In this document: positions 1 through 11,598 of the stretch, piece by piece | Position numbering within the stretch: position 1 is the stretch's first letter | Layout of the letters: each line of letters opens with the position of its first letter | DNA from: Sequoia sempervirens | Taxonomy: Eukaryota > Streptophyta > Pinopsida > Cupressales > Cupressaceae | Reading direction: 5' to 3' | NCBI GenBank assembly: GCA_007258455.2 | Contig: VDFB02358134.1 | Span: 212,152,026 to 212,216,025 of the forward strand | DNA: 64,000 bases | The notes under the pieces: model-generated | What the model saw: only the letters and a program-made list of their open reading frames with translations | Databases searched by the model: none | Told to the model about the DNA's origin: nothing | Made by a program: the position numbers and the translations under genes

Positions 1-169
1 GAAAGTAAGAAATCCATCAATGTAGAGAACAAAGCATGGTTGCAGCACCTGATCCCATGGAGGATATTTCTAGACCAAGGAGCATTTGGAGGACCTAAAT
101 ATGTTGAGAAGAAATGAGCTTCAAGGTAGTACAGTCCTCATGGGACATGAGGTTTTCTTTTAGGCGGGT
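1..169 (+). mobile_element. 3' end of the interior of an upstream TR-GAG-1 unit
   Basis: This stretch is homologous to 3188-3359, the interior sequence just before the next LTR, and both run directly into an LTR starting TGTATGGTG. It is therefore the tail of another internal region lying mostly left of the window. The reading frame continues through the LTR border and encodes LYGAEAP at the junction, comparable to LYGVGAP at the same place in TR-GAG-2 (61310-61340, minus). Several stop codons break it. Confidence 0.75.
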
Positions 170-1668
170 TGTATGGTGCAGAAGCACCAAGTCACTTTAG
201 GTAAATTAGTTCAAGTGATGGTTTCTTGAGTTTTTAGGGTTTTTTTAATGTAGTAATGCCATGATGAGGCCATTCATAATATTTTGTGGTCATTTCAGTC
301 ATTTTGGGTCTAAAATGCAAAAGTTACAAATCATGTCTAAAAGTTGTCAATTTTGACAAAGTTGTCTAGGAGGGTGAAATTGCATTTTCTTGCTTTGATT
401 CATATTTTTAGGTGGAATAAGGTCTCATTAGACCACTTTTAATATTTTAGGTTGGTTTGAGTAAGTTTGGGGGTCCGTTGTGTCAAACTAGCAAGAATTG
501 CAAAGATTGTTGAAAAGTTGTCAATGAAATTGTAAAAGGTGTAAACCAAGTGTCATTTGATTTAAAAAGTATTTGTAACTGTTGAAGTTGGTGGGAAAAC
601 CTTTAAAAAGTCTTGTGAACTTTAAAATATGGTTGGTGAGGTTGATCATTGAGAAGAAACAATAAAATTTTACTTTTTTCCTTTGCAAAATATGTGTTTT
701 TCCAAAATTTATGTGTTTCTTTGAACTATACAGTTTTGTACAAGAAGGTTGTTATATTTTATGGAATGAAATGTGTGGGAAGAAGATCTAACTTTCTTTT
801 AGATTTGGTTTGAACAATTTTCATTCATTTTTGTGGATTCTAGAGGCAGATTTCTTAAGGCGGGTCTGTATACCCTATTCAAGGGTTTTGAGTACATCTA
901 AAATGACATTTTAAGCCTTCCACCCACTGTATGATATTGTAACTCAGTGGATGGGCTTAGTTAGGGTTAATAAACATGCTTGCATTGTTTCATGTGCAGG
1001 GGAGGTCTAGATCATTATTTTTGGTGATGCCCTAGATGGCATTGTGGGTGTTTTTTAATGAAAAAGAGAGGTTAGAGAGGGTATAAGCGAGAAATATCTA
1101 AGGGTAGTCACTTTTTATGTTCTTTTAAACTTGTGCAGGTTATTTTAAAGGTGTTGAGTGCATTTTGAAGGTCTAGTTGGGTCTGCAAGTGGGTTATTTA
1201 ATAAACCCTTACCTAAATTGAGCAAATTGAGGGTTTTGTGGAATAAGGTCTTAGACAGCAAGTTCCTAAAGATAAGTTGGAAAATTTGTGGTTTTGTCAC
1301 CTGGTGAGTGTTTCCCCATTGGTTTCTTGGGTTGGTTACAAGATTAGAGAGGTGTCTCTTTGTAAAATTGGCCTAATTCATGGCCTAGGATAGTGTTATT
1401 CTATGTTTTTGAGAGGGTTGATCTAAAGGAGTCATAAGTGGGTTTGATGTATGTTGGAGAAGACTAAAGTGGGTGTCTAGAATGATGGTTAGTTATAGAG
1501 GGTGTTAAGTAAATCTGAGAGTTAAGGTGGAAAATAGAGCTCTGCAGTCCTACAAGGGTGTTTAGGTGAAAAGTTGAAGATAAGCCTATATTGAGTTTGT
1601 GAGAAGGAAGGTGGTTTGGACACCTTAGTCTTGTAAAAGTGAGGGGTTTTCCAACCTAGGTTGCTATT
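170..1668 (+). repeat. LTR shared between two tandem TR-GAG-1 units
   Basis: About 1.5 kb of sequence is repeated at 3360-4687 plus 11431-11598. It starts TGTATGGTGCAG, follows interior sequence on its left and is followed by a primer-binding site on its right. It therefore acts as 3' LTR of the left unit and 5' LTR of the right unit. The right end is uncertain by about 2 bases because the expected terminal CA is mutated. No convincing coding sequence is seen inside it. Confidence 0.85.
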
Positions 1669-1671
1669 AGT

Positions 1672-1690
1672 TGGTATCAAAGCAAAGGGA
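1672..1690 (+). other. Primer-binding site, tRNA-Met type, TR-GAG-1
   Basis: TGGTATCAAAGC directly follows the LTR. It differs by one base from TGGTATCAGAGC, the usual initiator-Met primer site of plant LTR retrotransposons. This fixes plus-strand orientation for the unit. Confidence 0.8.
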
Positions 1691-1757
1691 GTAGGTCCCT
1701 TGAGGAAGAAGGTTAAAGGTTTAAGTGTAAGAAGAAGGTGTAATTGGAGGAAACCAA

Positions 1758-3058
1758 ATGCCTCCCAAAGGAAGCACTGTTGTTAGGAAGATCGATAACC
1801 AGGCTAGAGAATTAGAAGCCTTGAAGGAGGTTACTGCATGAAAGTCTAAAACTAGACTGGATATGGATGAAAGTGATTCTGAAGAGGAAGAAACTTCTAG
1901 TGAAGAGGAAGAGTTGGATCCAGAGGATCTGAGGATGTTGAAGCTTTTGAAGGCTATGAAAGGTGATGGAAATGGAAAAATGGACTTGCCTATGTATGGA
2001 GGAAAACTAGATGGTGAAGAGTTCTTGGATTGGATAGGAGCCATGGAGAATTATTTTAAAATTTAAGAGGTAGATGAAGAACACGAGGTGAAGAAGGAAA
2101 AAACCAAGTTGAAAATACATGCTTTGCTATGTTGGAACTTTGTGCAAGAAGAAAGGCAGAAAAAGGGAAAGGCTAAGATCACTTCTTAGGAGAGAATGAA
2201 GAAAAAAATGAAAGGTAAATTCCTTCCTAATGATTACATTGTTCAATTGCTTAAAATACTTCAAAATCTTAGGAAAAAGGACTTAGATGTGCAAGAATAC
2301 ATGAAGGAGTTTTAGAGGATAAGTATAAGAAGAAAGCATGAGGAAGATGAGGAAGAAAGAGTGGAAATATATCTTAATGGTCTAAGGTATAATATACAAG
2401 ATGAGATAAGTTTTATGAAACCAAAGACAGTGGAAGATTTTTTTAAAATGGCTATAAGGGCTGAAGAGAAAATGGAGAGAAGAAAAGAGAAGGAAACAAG
2501 AAGAAGAGGTAGTACTTCAAGGGGTAAAGGTACTTTTTTACACCAAAATGGTCCAAAGAAGATCAAGAAGATGCTGGTAAAGGAAAAGAACGAGTGGTTG
2601 AATCTAGAGGTGGATGGAGAGGTGGAAGAAAAACCTATAGGGGCAGATATACAAATCAAGGAAGAGATCCTAATGTGTTTTTAGGAAGGTGTTAAAAGTG
2701 TGGTGATTTTGGTCATCCATTCTTCAAGTGTCCTGATAAGTTTAGTGCTGCTACAAGTGGGAGTGAGAGAAAAGGTGAAAAGAGAGTTCAACTTGTGCAA
2801 GAAGATGAAGAAGAAAGTGACAATTCATCAAGTCATAATTGTGTTCTTGAAGATAGGATTATGGCGGGGACAGTACCTTGTCCATTTAATGCAAAAGAGG
2901 GCAAAGGACTATTCAATTGTGTTCTTTTAGAGGCTAGTGGAAATAATGGAATAGGGGTTAAAATGATAGAAAGTATGATGAATAAGGTCAAAGGTAAAGG
3001 TGCAAGGAGTAGGGTTGCTTGGAAAGTGCAAGAGAATGAACCTAAGTGTACAATATAG
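1758..3058 (+). pseudogene. Broken Gag of TR-GAG-1 (Ty3-like) with one CCHC knuckle
   Basis: A likely start ATG lies at 1758, shortly after the primer site. The first part stays in one frame to about 2570 (acidic N terminus, then LDPEDLRMLKLLKAMKG, LPMYGGKLDGEEFLDW and LNGLRYNIQDEI blocks) with several in-frame stops. It then shifts frame into an RG-rich stretch and a zinc knuckle at 2692-2735 (Cys-x2-Cys-GDFGH-x4-Cys) in which one spacer codon is a stop. The blocks match TR-GAG-2 in order: LDPEGQRMVKMVKAVKG, LPMYGGNLNEEELLDW, LGGLKFNIQDEL. Such Gag proteins coat the element RNA in cytoplasmic particles. No protease, reverse transcriptase or integrase follows before the next LTR. It is not translatable now. 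Confidence 0.8.
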
Positions 3059-3359
3059 ATGAGGGAGAATACAATCAGTGGGAAAGTGGACAAAGGTCAG
3101 GTTGCAGAGATCAAGGCAAGTGTAACATCAACTAATGACAAGGGAAAGGTGAAGAGACAAACAACAGGGTAGGTTACAAAGATGAAGGAAACACAAGAAA
3201 ATAAGAATTCCATCAACGTAGATAACAAAGCAAGGTTGCAGAACCTAATCTCATGGAGGATATTTCTTGACCAAGGAGAATTTGGAGGACCTAAAGATGT
3301 TGTGAAGAAACTAGCTTCAAAGTAGTATAGTCCTCATGGGACATGAGGTTTTAGGCGGG
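3059..3359 (+). mobile_element. TR-GAG-1 interior tail before the right LTR
   Basis: This 300-base tail is homologous to 1-169 and carries only a degenerate continuation of the Gag frame. It ends in TTTTAGGCGGGT, a weak purine tract immediately before the LTR start TGTATGGTGC. A five-base deletion relative to the left copy (CTTTT missing) breaks the frame that crosses into the LTR. Confidence 0.7.
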
Positions 3360-4687
3360 TTGTATGGTGCAGGAGCACCAACTCACTTTAGGTAAATTGG
3401 TTCAAGTGATTATTTCTTTAGTGTTTGGGGTTTTTTCAATGTAACAATGCCATGATGAGGCCATTCATAAGATTTTGTGGTCATTTGAGTCATTTTGGGT
3501 CTAAAATGCAAAAGTTACAAATCATGTCTAAAAATTGTCAATTTTGACAAAGTTGTCTAGGAGGGTGAAATTGTGTTTTCTTGCTTTGAGTCATTTTTTA
3601 AGGTGAAATAAGGTCTCATTATACCACTTTTAGTAATTTAGGTTGGTTTGAGTAAGTTTGGGGGTCTGTTGTGTCAAACTAGCAAGAATTGCAAAGATTG
3701 TTGAAAAGTTGTCAATGAAATTGTAATAGTTGTAAACCAACGGTCATTTGATTTAAAAAGTATTTGTAACTGTTGAAGTTGGTGGGAAAATTTTTAAAAA
3801 GGCTTGTGAACTCGAAGGGATGGTTGGTGAGGATGATCATTGAGAAGAAGCAATAAAATTTTAGTGTTTTCCTTTGCAAAATCTATTTTTTTCTAGAATT
3901 TATGTGTTTCTTTGAACTGTATAGTTCTATATAGGAAGGTTGTGATATTTTATGGAGTGAAATGTGTGGGAAGTAGGCCTAACTTGCTTTTATATTTTTT
4001 TTGAACAACTTGCATTCATTCTTGTGCATTCTAGAGGCAAATTTCTTAAGGCGGATCTGTATACCCTGTTCAAGGGTTTTGAGTACATCTAAAATGACAT
4101 TTTAAGCCTTCCACCCATTGTATGATACTGTAAGTTAGTGGATAGGATTATTTAGGGTTAATAAACATGCTTGCATTGTTTCATGTGCAGGGGGATCTAG
4201 ATCATTGTTTTTAGTGATGCCCTAGATGGCATTTTGGGTGTTTTTGAATGAAAAAGAGAGGTTAGAGAGGGTAAAAGTGAAAAATCTCTTAGGGCAGTCA
4301 GGTTTTATGTTCTCTTAAGATTGTGTAGGTTAGTTTGAATTTGTTGAGTGCATTGTGAAGGTATGGGTGGGTCTGCAAGTGGGTTTTTCAATAAACCCTT
4401 GCCTAAATTGAGGGTTTTGTGGAATGAGGTATTAGAGGGAGAGTTCCTAAACATAAGTTGGAAAATTTATGGTTTTTTCACCTGGTGAGTGCTGCCCCAT
4501 TGGTTTCTTGGGTTGGTTACAAGATTAGAGAGGTGTCTCTTTTTAAAATTGGCCTAATTCATGGCCTAAGACAATGTTATTCTATGTTTTTGAGAGGGTT
4601 GATCCAAATGAGTCATAAGTGGGTTTGATCTATGTTGGAGAAGACTGAAATGGGTGTCTAGAATGATGATTAGTTGCAGAGGGTGTT
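3360..4687 (+). repeat. Right LTR of TR-GAG-1, first part
   Basis: This is homologous to 170-1503. It stops abruptly where the copia element begins at 4688, and the remaining LTR sequence resumes at 11431. Confidence 0.85.
4683..4687. repeat. Left target-site duplication of copia-1 (GTGTT)
   Basis: GTGTT precedes the element and ATGTA (11431-11435) follows it. Aligned with the uninterrupted sister LTR, which reads GTGTTAAGTAAATCTG at the site, both flanks descend from the same five bases, with substitutions in the right copy. Confidence 0.7.
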
Positions 4688-5957
4688 TGTTGGCAACTCA
4701 AGGGAAGACAACTGAGAGGGGAGGGTGAATCAGTTGTCTCTGAATCATAAACTTATTCAACTTCTTATCCTTATTTTCATATCTGATCATTAATCATGAA
4801 AGCATAAATGAAAAACACATCAAAAGCACACATGACACCAAGATTTTTATGTGGAAACCCTTTTAGGGGAAAAAACACGGTGGAGGTCAATCCAAAAGAT
4901 TACACCCTATTAAAAGTATAAGGAAATATGAATGGGGAATGCACATGCATTCAGGCACACTTCCTAGAGCTCACTTCTCAAACACAACAAGGCTTACTAC
5001 CCAAGGAAGACACACTATCTTACAGAAAGATTCAGATTAAAACCATCCAGATGTGAACTAAGAAAATAGCATTTGCTAATGCCTGGTTATAGTTCTGATT
5101 AAGCACATGAACACTTCTTCACTCTTCTTCACTCTTCTTCAATCTCTGATCTTCCTTCAAATGATCTAAACTTTATTAGCACATAGGACTCATACACTTC
5201 ACATTCAAACCCACACTCATGCCTTCAAATGATAAAATAATCTCTCTTATACATCCCAAACAAGAAATTGCATCGCTATAAGTTGGCCACAAAAAGATAA
5301 TAAAATAATTACAAGTAGTCAGCCCAAAACAAATAAAGATTATTCATGTGAATCAACCAAGGTCAGACATAACATAGTGAAGACCGAAAACAACATCTCC
5401 AACATGAAAACACTTCAATTAATTTCTCTTCGAAGATCCACAACACGCTTCAACACCTTGTCGTCCAAGAACATGAAAAACATGAACACGCAACAGAAAA
5501 TCTTGGATCACAAGCACAACGATCAATGCAGACATGCCACAAAGATATAGAATGAACTAGAAACATCCACAAGCATCATGAAACACTAAAGAAGCATCCA
5601 CAACAATTGAACTTACTTAAATCACAGTATCTTCAATTAGGAACACTAACTGAAGTGATAGAAAAACTATTAGAATGAAAATCACCATAACTCGATCAAC
5701 TCTTCATGTGGATCTCTGAAATTCAACATGGATAAACTAGACATACTAAAAAAGAAACCCTTTAGTCCAAAACCTCAGAATAGAAATTTACTGAACACAC
5801 TGACAAAAATAACTTCACTTCACCACTAACAACCTGTAGCACTTCTTATTACAATTTTCTCAATATCCTCAACATATACAACTTCTAAAGCAACAATGCT
5901 AATAATGTTGACAAAAATGACAACCACATATCAGCAACACAACCACAACATCCAAAA
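4688..5957 (-). repeat. 3' LTR of copia-1
   Basis: This 1.27-kb direct repeat of 10189-11430 has the inverted terminal bases TGTTGG and CCAA(A)A; the terminal CA is mutated here. It contains a short CTTCTTCACT-type triplication at about 5112-5146 that is absent from the other LTR. A conserved LTR motif lies at 4837-4882 (see findings). Confidence 0.9.
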
Positions 5958-5972
5958 ATCTCCCCCTTTGGC
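5958..5972 (-). other. Polypurine tract of copia-1
   Basis: On the minus strand the sequence reads GCCAAAGGGGGAGATT directly before the 3' LTR. This is the typical plus-strand primer of plant copia elements. Confidence 0.85.
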
Positions 5973-6288
5973 ATTTATGGAAACACATGATGTGAAAAAT
6001 ACCATCAACACAACTACACTTACTCTCCCTTAGATTCTAACTTTTCTTTCCTCAACTCTTCTCCCCACAAGGCTCTTCTCCCTAGATAATCAACAGTTAT
6101 TTTTTCACATTACTCTTCTCCCCCTTTGACATCAATGACAAAGATCTCTTCTATACAATCTTTGAACCACATATATGAACACCTGAACATCTGACTACTC
6201 CCCCTGAATAACATCCACCACAACATCAATCTGGATCAAAATATGATCATGAAATGCACGGATTGATGCAATGCAATGCATATTAGTT
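5973..6288 (-). other. Non-coding spacer between RNase H and the polypurine tract of copia-1
   Basis: I see no ORF or RNA gene. On the minus strand it holds two further GGGGGAG-like purine runs (near 6118 and 6200), a usual feature of the 3' untranslated part of copia elements. Confidence 0.6.
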
Positions 6289-6780
6289 CTAATTAGGAGG
6301 GGTAATCACCCCTAACTTCCCTCTGAGATACTCAAAAGTATCCTTAGGAAATGACTTTGTAAAGATATCTGCAATCTTCTCCTTAGTAGGCACATACTCC
6401 AATCTGACTTCCTTTTCACTTACCTTCTCTCTCAAAAAGTGAAATTTGATAGATATATACTTCGTATTTGAATTTAGCTCTGGATTCTTAGAAATGTTAA
6501 TAGCACTTGATTTATCAAAGAATATAACAATAGGCTCATCATACACAACTCTGATATCCTTCAGTTTAGGATCAACTTGAAATCTAGCAAAAATACATAC
6601 AACATTCATGATATCGGGCCTAGTTTGAGTCAAATAAAGAAATCCACCAATCATTGATCTATATCTTGTCTGATTTTCCTTTAGAGAATCATCATCAATT
6701 TTCAACTTGCATCTGGTCACCATGGGTGTAACAATAGGCTTTGAATCTTCCATACAAAATTTCTTCAGCAATTCCTTCAC
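6289..6780 (-). pseudogene. copia-1 RNase H region, catalytic core deleted
   Basis: The frame begins in the connection region (RSMIGGFLYLTQTRPDI) and ends in the conserved copia C terminus (YISIKFHFLREKV, ADIFTKSFPKDTFEYLRGKLG). Between FQVDPKLKDI and RVVYDEPIVI the usual middle of the domain is absent; that part normally holds the DAD-type, SLSTAEAEY-like and adjacent catalytic segments. The last acidic segment survives as FDKSSAINISKNPEL. RNase H normally removes the RNA strand during reverse transcription; this copy could not. A stop and frame change separate it from the reverse transcriptase upstream. Confidence 0.85.
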
Positions 6781-7520
6781 ATACTTGGATTGAGATATAA
6801 AAATCCCTTTATCTGAGTAGTTTTCAATCCCAAAAATAATTTCATCTCTCCAATCATTGACATTTCAAATTCATTATGCATCTCATTAGAAAACTTCATG
6901 CACAAGTTATCATCTCCTCCAAATATGATATCATCAACAAAAAATTCTACAATCAAATATTTATCGTCATTCTTGAAATACAAATTACTATCAACAATAC
7001 CTTTTTTAAATCCAAGTTTCACCAAATACTTATCAAATCTAGCATACCAAGCTCTAGGGGATTGTTTAAGTCCATACAATGCTTTCTTCAATCAACACAC
7101 CATATCTTCCTGATCAGTCAACTAGAATCTGTCAAGTTGCTCAACATATACCTCTTCTTCCAATTCACCATTTAGAAAATCAAACTTGACATCCATTTGA
7201 TAAACCTTGTAGTATTTATAAGCAGCATAAGCAAGAAACAATCTAGCAGTAGGGGCAAATATTTCTTCAAAATCAATACCTTCTATTTGAGAATATCCCT
7301 TACAAACTAGTCTTTCTTTGTTTCTAACCACTTCACCTTGTTCATTCAATTTGTTTCTAAAGACCCATTTAGTTCCAATTACATTCTTATCCTTAGGTCT
7401 GGGAACATGAATCCTTGTATCATTCTTCTCAATTTGTTGTAGTTCCTCTATCATTGCTTCAACCCAATGCTCATATTTGCATGCTTCATTCACATTGTTA
7501 GGCTCAATTTTTGAAATCAA
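6777..7520 (-). pseudogene. copia-1 reverse transcriptase
   Basis: Two ORFs (7520-7122 and 7091-6777) carry the copia reverse transcriptase signature: [68 protein letters not shown], then KKALYGLKQSPRAWY and the catalytic FVDDIIFGG. The first catalytic Asp region ([10 protein letters not shown]) is retained. A stop at about 7121 and another frame break near 6780 interrupt it. The protein copied element RNA into cDNA inside particles. Confidence 0.9.
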
Positions 7521-8765
7521 ACAATACTCTTCTGCAATTTTTCTCCTAGTCTGGAAACCTTTGTTCTTATCACCTATGATCTAATTCTTTGAATGATTCA
7601 ATCTCACATACCTCGAAGTCTTCTTAGAATGTTCTTCAACTTCAAGCTCTTCTGATCTCTCTTATGTTCTTCCACCAGTTTCTCCTTCTTCTTGATTTTC
7701 TTGATTCACTGAAATGATTTGAACTTGACTTGCAGTCTGACCTTGCTTTCCTTTTCTTGTACTATCATTCTAATCATTAGAATCATATCCATAGTTTCTG
7801 GATAGCGCACCTATGTCTTCATCAACCTGAACATTTGCACTTTCAAACATTTTCTTCAATATTTTGTTGCAACACCGGTAGGCCTTAATTTTAGTAGTGT
7901 AACCTAGAAAGATTCCTTCATCACTCCTAGCATCAAAATTTCCTAAATCTTCATCTCTTTTGATATAATAATTGCTTCCAAAAAATTTGAAATATCTAGC
8001 AGTAGGCTTTTGACCAATCCATAGTTCAAAAGGAGTCTAACCAATATCACCTTTGATTTGTATCTAGTTAAGTGTGTACACAACAGTACTCACAACTTTT
8101 CTCCAGTAGATATGAGACATATTTCCTTCCAACATCATGGTTCTAGCCACATCTAGAACTATTTTTTTCTTCCTTTCCACAACTCCATTTTGTTGAGGGG
8201 TTTGCGGTGCAGATAACTATCTCTTTATTCCATGCTCTTCACAAAGAGAATTAAACTCACCTGAAGTGAATTCACCACCTCTATCTGATCTTAGACACTT
8301 AATCTTCAAACCAGTCTCTATCTCAACCATAGCCTTAAAGATCTTGAAATTATCCAGAGCTTCACATTTCTCCCTTAAGAAAGTAGCCCACATCATCCTT
8401 GAATAATCATCAATAAGCAACATGAAGTATCTGTAACCTTGTAGACTTCTAGTTCTAGCAAGACCACACAAATCAATATGCACAATTTCCAACAATCCAT
8501 TTGAATTTTGTTGTTTACTTTGAAATGAAATTCTTGTTTTCTTTCCTAACTGACATTCTTTGCATATGGCATTAGTAGGTTTCATTAGCTTAGGAAGATC
8601 TCTCACAGCTTTAGTGGAACTTATCTTGACAATGTTATCAAAGTTAACATGACACATTCTCCTATGCCATAACCAACTCTCATCAACTTGAGAAATCAAA
8701 CAACTTTTACTAGCAACATTTAGATGAAAGATATTACCTTTTGTTTGTGTATCTGATGCAATCAC
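7521..8765 (-). pseudogene. copia-1 integrase and integrase C-terminal linker
   Basis: Residues from 8765 onward carry the zinc-binding HRRMCHVNF...CKECQLGKK motif, then the catalytic core: Asp in VHIDLCG, Asp in RSDRGGEF, and Glu in PQQNGVVERKKK at about 8180. A stop codon at about 8215 separates the second Asp from the Glu. The rest (8160-7521) is a recognisable linker with WIGQKPTARYFKFFG and GIFLGYT blocks, with several stops. Integrase joins the cDNA to host DNA. Confidence 0.9.
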
Positions 8766-8768
8766 ATT

Positions 8769-9422
8769 TCAAGAATTTCCCAATATTTTGCAATTACCAT
8801 CCATGAACTGAAGATTGTATCCCTTATCAACCATTTGACCAACACTCAAAAGATTATGCTTCAAACCTTCAACATACAAGACATCATCAGTGTTATGCTT
8901 ACCATCAAGAGAAATGCATCCTCTTCCATGGATCACACCAACTTTGTTATCACCAAATCTCACAGCACCACCATCATACTTCTCCAAATTCACAAACTCA
9001 CTTTTATCTCTTGGCATATGATGAGAACAACCATTGTCAATTACCCATTCATATTTATCTTCTACTCGAGTAGCTAGGGATTTCTCCACATTTGTACAAC
9101 TAGTAGATTCAGTAGTCATGGGATTATTTTCCTTGATATCAATAAAAACAAATTCATCTTCACTTGCATTTCCTCTATTAGATTCATCATTTGTTACACC
9201 TTCATCAGCAGCATAGTAACACTTCTTTTGGAATTTAGGCTTGTTAAATCTTGGCTTGGAAACTCTTTCAAGACACCTTGATGCAAAATGACCTATCTTA
9301 TTGCAAGAGAAACATTTAATAGGCAGCTTTCCCTTATACTTACATTGTCCTTTGCCTTCTCTTTTCACAATCAATGCTTCAAGTTCTTCAAGCTCTCTTT
9401 CTTCTTCATCTAGTTGTTTCAT
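8769..9422 (-). pseudogene. copia-1 Gag zinc knuckle and aspartic protease
   Basis: A CCHC knuckle CFSCNKIGHFASRC lies near the N terminus, followed by the protease with WVIDNGCSHHM (active-site DSG changed to DNG), FGDNKVGVIHGRG and LYVEGLKHNLLSVGQ. The last block leads into integrase in copia polyproteins. Only a stop at the end separates it from the integrase ORF at 8765. Gag and protease are normally made as one polyprotein with 9522-10130; about 100 bases with stops lie between. Confidence 0.9.
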
Positions 9423-9521
9423 TTCATCCTCATACTTGAATGTATTTCTTGATTAAATTTCACCCAGATCATATCTATGTCTATCTCTTCCAAAAGTAGT
9501 AGCCTTAAATGCAGATTCAAC

Positions 9522-10130
9522 CTAAGGAAGGGAATCACCAAATTCACTCAACTCAAAAGCAATAAGCTTACCAATCAACATATCTCTGGTAACATTTGTC
9601 ACAGTTCTAAGTTCTTCAATAGCGCTAGCCTTGAATTTGTAAGAATCAGGCAAAGATCTAAGAACTTTAGCAACAATCTCTAATTCGTCTATTTGTTGAC
9701 TATCACATCTGATACCACACACAAGTTCATTTACTCTTTGCATTAAAGTAGTAACATTTTCATCATCGCCCATTTTCAACTTTTCAAATTTTCCTTTCAT
9801 ACTTTGTAGCTTAGAAATCTTCACATTTGCATCACCTTCATACAAGGTCTCCAACTTCTTCCAGATCTTATAAGCAGTCTTCAAGTCCATCACATTTGTT
9901 ATCTCAGTATCAGTCAAAGCACTCAACAATGCCTCCTTAGCCCTTATATTGTATTCAACATCCCTAATCTCAGCAGAAGTAGTAGGACCATTATGTGGAA
10001 TAACATATATATTTTTTGTAATGCTCCAGTAGGGTTCACCAATGCATCTCAAATGGCACTCCATTCGAGATTTCCACAAAGAATAATTTGTTCCATCAAA
10101 TCTAGGACTATCCTTCTGATAAGTTTCCAT
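9522..10130 (-). pseudogene. copia-1 Gag N-terminal domain (DUF4219/UBN2 type)
   Basis: The 202-residue ORF starts at an ATG 46 bases after the primer site. It has the copia Gag order: FDGTNYSLWKSRMECHL, AKEALLSALTD, AYKIWKKLETLYEGD, KISKLQSMKGKFEKLKM, LRSLPDSYKF. It should run on into the zinc knuckle at about 9350 but stops at 9522. The N-terminal FDGTNY...W motif and length fit the family. This is the structural protein of the particle. Confidence 0.9.
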
Positions 10131-10175
10131 CCTGGATCACCTCAAGTTGTTAAAATTCTTCCAAGGAACCACAAA

Positions 10176-10186
10176 CTCTGATACCA
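10176..10186 (-). other. Primer-binding site of copia-1
   Basis: The minus strand reads TGGTATCAGAG two bases inside the 5' LTR, complementary to the 3' end of initiator tRNA-Met. Confidence 0.9.
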
Positions 10187-10188
10187 AT

Positions 10189-11430
10189 TGTTGGAAACTC
10201 AAGGGCAGAAAACTGAGAGGGGGGGGTGAATCAGTTGTCTCTGAATCATAAACTTATTCAACTTATTATCCTTAATTTCATATCTAATCATTAATCATGA
10301 AAGATTAAATGAACAACACATCAAAAGCACACATAACACCAAGATTTTTATGTGGAAACCTTGTTAGGGGAAAAACCACAATGGAGGTCAATCCACAAGA
10401 TTATACCCTATTAAAAGTATAAGGAAATATGAATGGCGAATACACATGCATTCAGGCACACTTCCTAGAGGTTATTGCTCAAATACAACAAGGCTTACTT
10501 CCCAAAGAAAACACACTATCTTACAGAAAGATTTAGATTAAAACCATCCAAATTTGAACTGAGAAAATAACATGTGCTAATGCCTGGTTACAGTTTCGGT
10601 TAAGCACATGAACAATTCTTCTCTACCTCTAAATGATCTAAACTTTATTCACACATAGGATGCATACACTTCACATTCACACCCACACTCATGCCTTCAA
10701 ATGATAAAAAAATCTCTCTTATATATCTACAACAAGAAATTACATCGCTATAAGTCGGCCACAAAAAGATAATAAAATAATTACAAGCAGTCAGCCCAAA
10801 ACAAATAAAGATTATTCATGCAAATCAACCAAGGTCAGCCATAACATAGTGAAGAACAAAAACAACATCTCCAACATGAAAAACACTTGAATTAATTTCT
10901 CCTCGAAGATCCACAACACGCTTCAACACTTTGTTGACCAAGAACATGAAAAACATGAACACGCAAGAGAAACTCTCAGATCACGAGCACAACTATCAAT
11001 GTGGACATGCCACAAAGATAGAGAATGAACTAGAAACATCCACAAGAATCATGAAACACCAAAGAAGAATCCACAACAAATGAACTTACTGAAATCATAG
11101 AATCTTCAATCAGTAACACTAATTGAAGCGACAAAAAAATTGTTAGAATGAAAATCACCATAACTCAATCAAATCTTCATGCGGATTTCTGAAATTCAAA
11201 GTGGATAAACTATACATACTCAAAAAGAAACCCTTTAGTCCATAATGTTAGAACAACAATGTACTGAACACACTGATAGAAAAAACTTCACTTCTCCACT
11301 AACAACCTGTAGCACTTCTTATTACAATTTTCTCAATATCCTCAACATATGTAGCTTCTAATGCAACAATGCTAATAGTGTTGAGATCAATGACAACCAC
11401 ATATCAACAAAACAACCACAACATCCAACA
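10189..11430 (-). repeat. 5' LTR of copia-1
   Basis: This 1.24-kb direct repeat of 4688-5957 has intact TGTTGG and CCAACA ends. It would hold the promoter and polyadenylation signals. The cross-family LTR motif lies at 10337-10386. Confidence 0.92.
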
Positions 11431-11435
11431 ATGTA
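11431..11435. repeat. Right target-site duplication of copia-1 (ATGTA, diverged)
   Basis: This is the right-hand partner of GTGTT at 4683-4687. It differs at two of five positions, but the following bases continue the sister LTR without a gap. Confidence 0.6.
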
Positions 11436-11598
11436 AAGGAAATCTGGGAGTGAAGGTGGAAAATAGAGGTCTGTAGACCTATAAGGGTGTCTAGGTGAAA
11501 AGTTGAAGATAAGCCTATATTGAGTTTGTGAGAAGGAAGGTGGTTTGGACACCTTATTCTTGTGAAAGTGAGGGGTTTTCCAACCTAGGTTGCTATTA
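11431..11598 (+). repeat. Right LTR of TR-GAG-1, second part
   Basis: This is homologous to about 1504-1668, from AAATCTG(A/G)GAG through CCAACCTAGGTTGCTATTA, and continues the LTR interrupted at 4687. Homology ends at about 11598 and unrelated sequence follows. Confidence 0.85.

Larger units (their letters stand above)
4688..11430 (-). mobile_element. Ty1/copia retrotransposon (copia-1), complete but inactive
   Basis: This 6.74-kb element lies on the minus strand and is bounded by TGTTGG...CCAACA. The order from its 5' end at the right is LTR, tRNA-Met primer site, Gag, zinc knuckle plus protease, integrase, reverse transcriptase, RNase H, polypurine tract, LTR. Integrase before reverse transcriptase defines Ty1/copia. 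LTR identity judged by eye over the first 180 bases is a little above 90 percent. Several stops, frameshifts and an RNase H deletion make it non-functional. Confidence 0.93.

Noticed and set aside
5112..5146. CTTCTTCACT repeat as a regulatory array in the copia-1 LTR
   Set aside because: It is present in one LTR only, so it arose after insertion as a small local expansion.
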